Shown here: in pieces, positions 1 through 5,871 of the stretch
Layout: each line of letters starts with the position of its first letter
How positions within the stretch are numbered: position 1 is the first letter of the stretch
From: Synechococcaceae cyanobacterium
Lineage (GTDB): Bacteria > Cyanobacteriota > Cyanobacteriia > PCC-6307 > Cyanobiaceae
Direction: 5' to 3'
DNA: 15,255 bases
Assembly (NCBI GenBank): GCA_947460085.1
Contig: CANHGA010000021.1
Span: 1-15,255, forward strand
Position numbers and translations under genes: made by a program
The notes under the pieces: generated by a model
What the model saw: the letters and a program-made list of their open reading frames with translations, nothing else
Told to the model about the DNA's origin: nothing
Database searches by the model: none

Positions 1-17
1 CTTGTCTGTCCCGAATG

Positions 18-46
18 CGACCCATTAATGGTCTTGTAGTGGGTCG
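18..46. repeat. Imperfect inverted repeat (hairpin)
   Basis: CGACCCA at 18-24 is the exact reverse complement of TGGGTCG at 40-46. The stem extends inward by a T-G wobble and two A-T pairs to about 10 bp around a short loop. A perfect 10-base palindrome, CCATTAATGG (22-31), sits on its left arm. No T-tract follows on either strand, so it does not look like a terminator. It could be an operator or an element end. Confidence 0.45.
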
Positions 47-84
47 TATATGAGATAAGCGGGCGCAGTCGAACTCCTTTCGCG

Positions 85-189
85 ATTGGCTGCCGATAAC
101 TGGTTTCCGATAGCCGAGTGCTGATAACTAAGTGCCGACGACTTCTTTTTAGAACTGAGGGCTGAGAACTGAGGGCTGAGGGCTCACTT
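85..189. repeat. Degenerate heptamer repeat array (STRR-like)
   Basis: From 85 to about 182 the sequence falls into 7-base steps that stay in one phase. gccgata at 92, tccgata at 106 and gctgata at 120 recur every 14 bases, with gccgagt at 113 and gccgacg at 134 in the same register. Then ctgaggg at 155, ctgagaa at 162, ctgaggg at 169 and ctgaggg at 176 follow, still in phase with the first block. Heptameric short tandemly repeated repetitive sequences are known between genes in cyanobacteria. Assignment to that class is by structure only. The units differ from one another, which suggests an old, decaying array. Confidence 0.65.
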
Positions 190-331
190 CGTTGCGGCCG
201 AAATGCCTACGCCAAGGCAAGGGTCAGACCTTGATGGGGGTGCTGCCCAGATTTGAACAAGACAACCCCTAGTCATGGTCCTGATTACCCATGCAGTCTC
301 ATCGGGAGCGGATGAAACCCAGGCTAGACCA

Positions 332-352
332 ATCTCAAGTCTCTATTGAGAT
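332..352. repeat. Perfect 7-bp inverted repeat with 7-base loop
   Basis: ATCTCAA (332-338) and TTGAGAT (346-352) are exact reverse complements around a 7-base loop. There is no T-tract on either side. It lies about 40 bases before a weak ORF and could be an operator-like or RNA hairpin element. No function is assigned. Confidence 0.4.
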
Positions 353-391
353 GCAAGAGAAGCGAGAAGATGACCTTGGGCGCCGATCGAA

Positions 392-673
392 GTGAATGGT
401 TCTTGGGCGTCACTCTTTCGAATAAGTGCAGAGAAGGCCCGAATCGATTGGCTGAGCATGACCATCGAACGTCAATCGGCCCATGGGCCCAAGGCCAGAA
501 TCGAAGCGCTGAACAGTGTCAAAGCGCGAGGGAAAGCTGAAGCGCGCGCGAGACGAAGGGACCAAACGAAAGCCTTGGCCGTCCAGGATGAGACAACACC
601 CAGGACTTCAAGCGCGTCTAAAACGAGACGACCTGGATTGAACAAAGTCACCATTTTTACGGCTCTCCCTTAG
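392..673 (+). CDS. Possible small hypothetical protein, 93 aa (weak)
   Basis: This ATG-to-TAG frame encodes a basic, Arg/Lys/Ala-rich peptide with no domain I recognise. One argument for coding is an in-frame internal near-repeat: bases 433-458 and 490-515 match at about 20 of 26 positions, 57 bases (19 codons) apart. They give KARIDWLS and KARIEALNS, which would suit a helical repeat. Arguments against are the absence of a good ribosome binding site, more AGA, CGA and AAA codons than the neighbouring genes, and a competing open frame (346-540) over part of it. There is no operon partner. It may be a real small gene, a decayed one, or chance. Confidence 0.2.
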   Translation: MNGSWASLFRISAEKARIDWLSMTIERQSAHGPKARIEALNSVKARGKAEARARRRDQTKALAVQDETTPRTSSASKTRRPGLNKVTIFTALP

Positions 674-731
674 GAGGGCTGGGCCCTTGGACTCTCTTAG
701 GAGCTCTTGGAATGTCTGGGCCCTGTTGGAC

Positions 732-1226
732 CTAGGTGGACGTTTGCATGCCCTGGATCAAGTAGTCGAAATAGGGGCCGGCCATCGCCGCCTGTTCCGT
801 ACTGAGCAGCACCAAGGCCGCATCCTTCATGGTGCGCATGGCTTCAACCATGCCAGGCATGGGAACGCCGAGACTGTTGTACATCTCACGGGCACCCACC
901 AGGCCGATCTGCTGGATCAATTCCGTGCTGCCAGCGAGCACCCCATAGGTGACAAGCCGGAGGTACCAGCTGTAGTCCCGCAGGCATTGGGCCCGTTGCT
1001 TCTGGCCATAGGCATTGCCGCCCGGGGCCACGTAGTCAGGCTTGCGGGTGAAGAGCTGCTTCGCCGCTTCATCGACAATCTTTTTTTCGTTGTCGGTGAG
1101 AACCCGGACAACGGTCAGCCGCAGGGCTCCACCGCTCAGGTACTCGACCATCGAGCGCAGCTCACCGCCGCTCGGATAACGAAGCTGATCGTCTGCCTGG
1201 AGGATCAGATCCCGAACGACGCTCAT
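732..1226 (-). CDS. apcD: Allophycocyanin-B alpha-type subunit ApcD
   Basis: The 164-aa product is the phycobilisome-core subunit that carries one phycocyanobilin and acts as a terminal emitter passing energy to the photosystems, on the cytoplasmic face of the thylakoid. The N-terminus (MSVVRDLILQADDQLRYPS) and the block around REMYNSLGVPMPGMVEA are typical of ApcD. The bilin-attachment cysteine is Cys81 in QRAQCLRDYSWYLR, with Asp84 beside it, and Asn71 lies in PGGNAYG. Length matches the family (about 161 aa). The frame stays open upstream of the chosen ATG, but that extension does not resemble phycobiliprotein and would run antisense into rlmD, so the ATG at 1226 is the start. No clear Shine-Dalgarno sequence is seen. 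The gene is monocistronic and divergent from rlmD. ApcA is the main alternative, but the N-terminal sequence fits ApcD better. Confidence 0.93.
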   Translation of the reverse strand: MSVVRDLILQADDQLRYPSGGELRSMVEYLSGGALRLTVVRVLTDNEKKIVDEAAKQLFTRKPDYVAPGGNAYGQKQRAQCLRDYSWYLRLVTYGVLAGSTELIQQIGLVGAREMYNSLGVPMPGMVEAMRTMKDAALVLLSTEQAAMAGPYFDYLIQGMQTST

Positions 1227-1337
1227 CGCAGCGACCACATGCAAGTTGCACTCTATCGACTTGAAGGCGTGAAGCTTGTTCCCGCTTAAAAGGTGTAACG
1301 GCACTTTGCAAGACGTAGGGTCAACCTTCGACCCGAT

Positions 1338-1341
1338 GGAG
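1338..1341 (+). promoter_or_regulatory. Ribosome binding site for rlmD TTG start
   Basis: GGAG ends 8 bases before the TTG at 1350. Nothing comparable precedes the in-frame ATG at 1371, so this site favours the TTG start. Confidence 0.45.
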
Positions 1342-1349
1342 TCCCCGGA

Positions 1350-2705
1350 TTGGAAAACCCTGTGGTGGGCATGAAGGCAGAGGTGCAGGTCACGGGGCTC
1401 TCCCACGATGGCCAGGGGGTCGCCAGGCTTGGATCCCACGTCCTGTTCATCAATGGCGCCCTGCCCGGCGAGTCGATTCGCGCCCGGCTCACCTACAAGG
1501 CCAAACGCCACTGGCTGGCGGAAATGGAGGAGCTGCTCCAGCCCTCTCCCGATCGACAAAAGCCCCCTTGCATCCTTGCCGACAAGTGCGGAGGCTGCTC
1601 TCTCCAGCATTTTTCAGACGCTGGTCAGGGGCACTGGAAGCAGCAAAAAGTGGTGGATGCCCTGGAACGCATTGCCCACCTCAACCATCCTGTGAAGCCT
1701 TTGCTGGGCTGTGAACCCTCCCTGGGCTATCGCAACAGGGCGATCATTCCCCTCGAGAGGCTCGACGACGGCCGCATCAAGGCTGGGTATTACAGGCCGG
1801 GCAGCCATCAGATCGTCAACATGAACCACTGCCCGGTACTGGATCCGCGCATTGATGCCCTCATCGAGCCCCTCAAGGCCGATCTCGAGGCGAGCGAGTG
1901 GCCCGTCGATCGCGATTGCAAGGAAGCCGGTGGCCTGAGGCACCTGGCCCTACGGGTCGGAGTCAACACAGGGGAGGTCCTGCTCACCCTGGTGAGCAGC
2001 CACCATCACCTGGATGGACTCGCCCTCCAGGCGGCCCACTGGATGGCCCGCTGGCCCCAGCTGGTTGGGGTTTGTCTCAACCTGCAACCCAAGCCATCCA
2101 ACGTATTGATGGGCGAGGAAACCAGGGTGATCGCCGGTCGCAGCTGGCTCCTGGAGCAATTCTGCGGTTTGGATCTGCGCATTGCCGCCGACACCTTCTT
2201 CCAGGTGAACACGCCCCAGGCCGAGAGGGTTGTACCGCTCCTGCTTGAGGCCATGGCGAGCCTGCCCCCAGGGGTGATGGTGGACGGCTATTGCGGCATT
2301 GGCACCTACAGCCTCCCGGTGGCTGCCAGTGGCTGGCAAGTTCACGGCATTGAGCTCAGCTCCGAGGCGGTGAAACAGGCGAAAGCCAACGCCGAGGCCA
2401 ACAACCTGAGCCACCTGGCCACCTATGAAGCGGGCGTGGTCTCCCGCTGCCTACCCGAGCACCTGATTCACTGTGATGTGCTCTTTTTGGACCCGCCCCG
2501 GAAAGGCTTGGACAGCTTTGTTGTGGAGGCGATTTTGGCGCAACCGCCCCAAACGCTCATTTACCTGAGCTGTGACCCGGCCACCCTGGCCAGGGATCTG
2601 GGCCAGTTCACGGCGAGTGCCTATCGGCTTGAGCAGATCCAACCCATCGACTTTTTTCCCCAGACCATTCACGTGGAGACCCTGGCTGTGCTCAGGCGGA
2701 ACTAG
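1350..2705 (+). CDS. rlmD: 23S rRNA (uracil-C5)-methyltransferase, RlmD/RumA family
   Basis: This enzyme transfers a methyl group from SAM to C5 of a uridine in 23S rRNA; U1939 is the RlmD target in E. coli, and that site is inferred here. An N-terminal TRAM-like domain (about residues 8-60) is followed by iron-sulfur cysteines Cys74, Cys80 and Cys83 (CX5CX2C), with Cys161 in NHCPVL as fourth ligand. The SAM fold shows DTFFQVN (about 281), DGYCGIGTY (312-320) and DPPRKGLD (381-388). The catalytic Cys408 lies in YLSCDPATLARDL and the base Glu443 in HVETLAVL. The 451-aa length is normal. The TTG start has a GGAG at good spacing; ATG at 1371 would give 444 aa and lose no motif. The intact cluster argues for RlmD over TrmA. 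The gene is convergent with pheT, 43 bases away. Confidence 0.9.
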   Translation: MENPVVGMKAEVQVTGLSHDGQGVARLGSHVLFINGALPGESIRARLTYKAKRHWLAEMEELLQPSPDRQKPPCILADKCGGCSLQHFSDAGQGHWKQQKVVDALERIAHLNHPVKPLLGCEPSLGYRNRAIIPLERLDDGRIKAGYYRPGSHQIVNMNHCPVLDPRIDALIEPLKADLEASEWPVDRDCKEAGGLRHLALRVGVNTGEVLLTLVSSHHHLDGLALQAAHWMARWPQLVGVCLNLQPKPSNVLMGEETRVIAGRSWLLEQFCGLDLRIAADTFFQVNTPQAERVVPLLLEAMASLPPGVMVDGYCGIGTYSLPVAASGWQVHGIELSSEAVKQAKANAEANNLSHLATYEAGVVSRCLPEHLIHCDVLFLDPPRKGLDSFVVEAILAQPPQTLIYLSCDPATLARDLGQFTASAYRLEQIQPIDFFPQTIHVETLAVLRRN

Positions 2706-2731
2706 AGAAAGAGAGCACCACGGAGTGGGTG
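2706..2731 (-). terminator. Possible terminator downstream of pheT
   Basis: Read on the minus strand after the pheT stop, CACCCAC and GTGGTG form a 6-bp stem with one bulged base around a 3-base loop. A pyrimidine run with several Ts (CTCTCTTTCTC) follows. The T-tract is interrupted by Cs, so this is a weak intrinsic-terminator candidate. The same stem could also serve the convergent rlmD transcript, but no T-tract follows on that side. Confidence 0.3.
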
Positions 2732-2748
2732 ATTAGCCAAGCTGGGCT

Positions 2749-5187
2749 TTAGCAGCGCAGCTGGGCGCCCATTTGTTTTTCCAGGGCGGAGCGAATGGCC
2801 CCATGGCTGCCATCCACCTCCTCGTCGGTGAGGGTGCGGTCGGGGTGGCGGTAGCGCAGTCTGAAAGCTTGGCTGCAGAGTCCTTCCCCCACTTGCTCGC
2901 CTTCGTAGCGATCAATCAACTCGACATGCTCGAGCAGGGGCTTGCCGGCCTTGCGCATCACCTGCACCAACTCGGACGCCTTGGCTGCGTTGGGTACCAC
3001 CACCGCCAAGTCCCTTTCGGAAGCTGGGACCGTGGCGAAGGGGCGGAAGCTGGGCTGGAGACGATTCTTGCGGGTTGCTGAGGTCAGCAGCGCCTGCAAA
3101 TCCAACTCAAACACAAAGGTGGCTTCGGGTAGGTCCATGGCTTCGGCGTGCTCGGGATGCAACTGACCGAACCAGCCGGCGGCCCGGCCTTCCACCACCA
3201 GTTCGGCGGCGCGGCCCGGATGGAGCAAGTTGTGGCCCGCCAGCACCCGATCTTCGATGGGGATGGCTAACCCGTTCAAGGCTCCTGCCACAACACCACG
3301 GGCTTCGAAGTAGGTGGGTGCCTTGGGCTTACCACTGGTGGTCCACCGCTCCGAGCGCCGTTCCCCAGCTAGGACACCCGAGAGGAGTTGGCGGTTCTCG
3401 GGCCCGGAGTTGACCTGAAACACCTGGCCGATTTCAAAGCACCAAAACCCCGCTTGACCGCTTTGGAGGTTCCGTCGTGCTGCGGCGAGTAATTCGCTGT
3501 GGAGGTCGTCGCGAAGGTGGCCGTAATCCGCCAACAGGGGATTGGCCAGGGGCAACCTGCCCCCAGCTGCACTCACCAGGGACATGCTGCACACTTCCTG
3601 CAAACCGGCGTTGCACAGGGCCCGCCGCAGCCTGCGTTCAACCTGCTGGGCCGGCTCCAAACCACCTGGTTCAAGGGGATCTGGCAGGTGGCAAGCAAAC
3701 GAGTCGTAGCCCACCAGCCGGGCAACTTCCTCAATCAGATCCACTTCCCGGAGGAGATCCATCGAGCGCGACGGCGGCACCGATACCAGCCAGCCGTCGT
3801 CGTCCGATTGGAGGCTGCAACCGAGGGCCTGCAGGGTTTGTTCGATCCGGCCATCGTCGAGGTCGGCCAACTCGCCGTCAACGAGCACGGGGCCCAGCAG
3901 ATTGTGCAGGGAGTCCCGGCGCAGAACCAGGGGTTGGGCTGCGGCCTGGGCCCGGCCATGGACCCAGCGGGCTACGGGCTTGGCGCCGCAGAGCTCTTGC
4001 AACAGGGCCACGGCCTGGTCCGAGGCGGTGAGGGTGGTTTCCGTGGGCAAGCCTTTCTCAAATCGGCTACTTGCCTCCGTGCGGAGACCCAGGCTGCGGG
4101 CGGATTGACGCACGGCCTGGGGAGCAAACACCGCTGCTTCCAGCCAGATGCGTTGGGTATCTCCGGTGACCGCCTCCGCCAGGCCGCCGATCACGCCCGC
4201 CAGGGCGATCGGCTGGTCGCCATAGGTGACCACGAGGGCATCGGCCGATAGCTGACGCTGTTCCCCATCCAGGCTGGTGAAGGGCTCTTGGGCCCTGGCC
4301 TGCCGAAGACCAAGGGCTGGGGGTTGCAACTGGCCTTGGGTTGCTTTGGCCAGTTGGTCTGCATCAAAGGCGTGGAGGGGCTGGCCGTGCTCCAGCATCA
4401 CCATATTGGTGATGTCGACCACGTTGTTAATGGGTCGAATCCCAGCTCTCTCCAGGCGCTGTTGCAACCAGCGGGGGGATGGGCCCACCCGCACCCCGTC
4501 CAGCTCGGTCATGGTGAAGAGGCCACCGGCCTCCATGGCGGCTTGGTCGGAGTCCTGGATTGCCAGCGGTGCAGCCCCAAGGGCAGCAGGGGCATCGCTG
4601 AACTGGGTTGTCCCCCCCACCAGGGCGGCGACTTCCCGGGCAATCCCTCGCATCGAGAGGCCATCGGGTCGGTTGGCGGTGATCGCCAACTCCAAAACCT
4701 GGTCATCGAGGCCCAGGCTTGGGCCCACCGGACTGCCAACGGCGGGCACGCTGGCGAGGAGGTCGTCAAGGATCGCGATCCCCTCGGATTCACCAAGACC
4801 CAGCTCGGTGAGCGAGCAGATCATTCCGCTGCTCGGTACACCGCGTAATTCCGCCGGCTTAATCGTGAGATTCACGGCCGGCAGGATTGCTCCGACCAGG
4901 GCCACGGGAACGTGAATACCCGCACGCACATTGGCCGCACCGCAGACAATTTGCAGGGGTTGGGCGGCACCCACCTCCACGCTGCAGACACTGAGCTTGT
5001 CGGCATTGGGGTGGGGAGCTCGATCGGCCACAAAGCCCACCACCACCCCGCCCGCCTGGGCGGCCAGATCCTCGATGGACTCCACCTCAAAGCCGGCCAT
5101 GGACAGCCGCTCGGCCAGGGCATCGGGGGCAAACGCACCCTCGGGGCCGCTCACAAGCTCCCTTAACCATTGGAGCGAGACCCGCAT
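2749..5187 (-). CDS. pheT: Phenylalanyl-tRNA synthetase beta subunit
   Basis: This is the beta chain of the alpha2beta2 PheRS, which charges tRNA-Phe in the cytoplasm and holds the editing site. The 812-aa length is usual. Domains in order are: the N-terminal MRVSLQWLRELV segment; an EMAP-type tRNA-binding domain (about 42-155, with HPNADKLSVC and GVPSSGMICS); a B3/B4 editing domain (about 205-400, with NNVVDITN and GLRTEASSRFEKGLP); a B5 region (about 410-480); the catalytic-like core; and the ferredoxin-fold anticodon-binding domain (about 715-812, with FATVPASERDLAVVV and DRTLTDEEVDGSHGAI). The frame is open 35 codons further upstream, but the family N-terminus MRVSLQWL fixes the ATG at 5187. 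pheS is not in the window, as is common in cyanobacteria where the two genes are unlinked. The gene is divergent from rpmG. Confidence 0.97.
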   Translation of the reverse strand: MRVSLQWLRELVSGPEGAFAPDALAERLSMAGFEVESIEDLAAQAGGVVVGFVADRAPHPNADKLSVCSVEVGAAQPLQIVCGAANVRAGIHVPVALVGAILPAVNLTIKPAELRGVPSSGMICSLTELGLGESEGIAILDDLLASVPAVGSPVGPSLGLDDQVLELAITANRPDGLSMRGIAREVAALVGGTTQFSDAPAALGAAPLAIQDSDQAAMEAGGLFTMTELDGVRVGPSPRWLQQRLERAGIRPINNVVDITNMVMLEHGQPLHAFDADQLAKATQGQLQPPALGLRQARAQEPFTSLDGEQRQLSADALVVTYGDQPIALAGVIGGLAEAVTGDTQRIWLEAAVFAPQAVRQSARSLGLRTEASSRFEKGLPTETTLTASDQAVALLQELCGAKPVARWVHGRAQAAAQPLVLRRDSLHNLLGPVLVDGELADLDDGRIEQTLQALGCSLQSDDDGWLVSVPPSRSMDLLREVDLIEEVARLVGYDSFACHLPDPLEPGGLEPAQQVERRLRRALCNAGLQEVCSMSLVSAAGGRLPLANPLLADYGHLRDDLHSELLAAARRNLQSGQAGFWCFEIGQVFQVNSGPENRQLLSGVLAGERRSERWTTSGKPKAPTYFEARGVVAGALNGLAIPIEDRVLAGHNLLHPGRAAELVVEGRAAGWFGQLHPEHAEAMDLPEATFVFELDLQALLTSATRKNRLQPSFRPFATVPASERDLAVVVPNAAKASELVQVMRKAGKPLLEHVELIDRYEGEQVGEGLCSQAFRLRYRHPDRTLTDEEVDGSHGAIRSALEKQMGAQLRC

Positions 5188-5212
5188 CAGCCCAAGCCGA
5201 GAATGAGGCTGG

Positions 5213-5218
5213 ATCCTA
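5213..5218 (-). promoter_or_regulatory. Candidate -10 element for pheT
   Basis: TAGGAT on the minus strand lies about 25 bases before the pheT ATG and resembles a sigma70-type -10 hexamer. No convincing -35 is visible, so this is only a candidate. Confidence 0.2.
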
Positions 5219-5250
5219 GGGAGTGACTGGATGGGGGCACCACCGGCAGG

Positions 5251-5256
5251 TATGGT
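5251..5256 (+). promoter_or_regulatory. Candidate -10 element for rpmG-rpsR
   Basis: TATGGT lies 44 bases before the rpmG ATG in the 113-base gap between pheT and rpmG. It fits the loose TANNNT -10 pattern of cyanobacterial promoters. There is no clear -35. The position suits a promoter for the rpmG-rpsR-RNase unit. Confidence 0.25.
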
Positions 5257-5300
5257 GTTCACTTGTTCTTTCGCATCGCACACGCGGCGCAACGTCCTTC

Positions 5301-5495
5301 ATGGCTAAAAACAAGGGCGTCCGGATCGTGATCACTCTCGAGTGCACCGAATGCCGGTCCAACCCCGCCAAGCGGTCCCCTGGTGTGTCTCGATACACCA
5401 CGGAAAAAAACCGCCGGAACACCACCGAACGGCTCGAGCTGAAGAAGTTCTGCACCCATTGCAATAAGTCGACCGCCCACAAGGAAATCAAGTGA
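5301..5495 (+). CDS. rpmG: 50S ribosomal protein L33
   Basis: The 64-aa basic protein is L33 of the large ribosomal subunit. It begins MAKNKGVRIVITLECTEC and keeps both CXXC pairs (Cys15/Cys18 and Cys51/Cys54), so it is the zinc-binding form. The segment SRYTTEKNRRNTTERLELKKF is characteristic. The frame is open 26 codons upstream, but that extension is unlike L33 and the ATG at 5301 gives the normal length. No Shine-Dalgarno sequence is obvious. rpsR follows 83 bases downstream on the same strand, a common cyanobacterial pairing, and the two are probably cotranscribed. Confidence 0.96.
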   Translation: MAKNKGVRIVITLECTECRSNPAKRSPGVSRYTTEKNRRNTTERLELKKFCTHCNKSTAHKEIK

Positions 5496-5578
5496 TTCCT
5501 TGCGTCGCTCTGCGCGTCGTCCCCCTGCCCTGCGGCAACTTCACCTCTTCCAATCCTTAGCTCGCTGAAGCCTTTCGC

Positions 5579-5800
5579 ATGTCCAGCTCCTTCTTCAAAA
5601 AGCGTCTTTCCCCGATCAAGCCTGGCGATCCGATCGACTACAAGGACGTTGATCTTCTTAAAAAATTCATCACCGAGCGCGGCAAGATCCTTCCCCGTCG
5701 CATGACTGGTCTGACTGCCAAGCAGCAGCGTGACCTCACCAACTCCGTGAAGCGGGCCCGGATTGTCGCCCTTCTCCCCTTCGTCAATCCCGAAGGCTGA
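5579..5800 (+). CDS. rpsR: 30S ribosomal protein S18
   Basis: The 73-aa product is S18 of the small subunit, which contacts S6 on the 30S platform. The signature runs through IDYKDVDLLKKFITERGKI and PRRMTGLTAKQQRDLTNSVKRARIVALLPF, the core of the S18 family. Length is normal for cyanobacteria. The gene follows rpmG and directly precedes the RNase gene, with no terminator visible between them. S6 (rpsF), a frequent partner in other bacteria, is absent here. Confidence 0.97.
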   Translation: MSSSFFKKRLSPIKPGDPIDYKDVDLLKKFITERGKILPRRMTGLTAKQQRDLTNSVKRARIVALLPFVNPEG

Positions 5801-5871
5801 GCAGGGCTCTGGGCTCACCTGCTTTCCAACCTGGCGATCTCCTCGGCACGCTCGATGGGAAACCACCACGC

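Larger units (their letters stand above)
1..731. other. Gene-poor intergenic region at left edge
   Basis: No recognisable protein or RNA gene lies in this stretch. It is visibly less GC-rich than the genes to its right. It holds a hairpin (18-46), a degenerate heptamer array (85-189), a second hairpin (332-352), one weak ORF (392-673) and, just beyond the apcD stop, a repeated CTGGGCCCT word (679-687 and 716-724). A GC stem with one G-T wobble (662-668 with 673-679) has no T-tract on either side, so I do not call it a terminator. At the extreme left, short open frames enter from outside and stop by base 53. They are too short to identify. Confidence 0.7.

Noticed and set aside
1..731. tRNA, transposase remnant or inactivated gene in the left gap
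   Set aside because: No cloverleaf, terminal inverted repeats with an ORF, or recognisable protein fragment could be made out. The frames entering from the left edge are too short to judge.
1227..1610. Upstream extension of the apcD frame by 128 codons, antisense to rlmD
   Set aside because: The extension has no phycobiliprotein character and ApcD has its normal length from the ATG at 1226.
3499..4848. Long open frames on the plus strand across pheT (3499-4251 and 4288-4848)
   Set aside because: They are complements of a well-supported pheT, with low-complexity translations expected from GC-rich coding DNA. No domain is recognisable.
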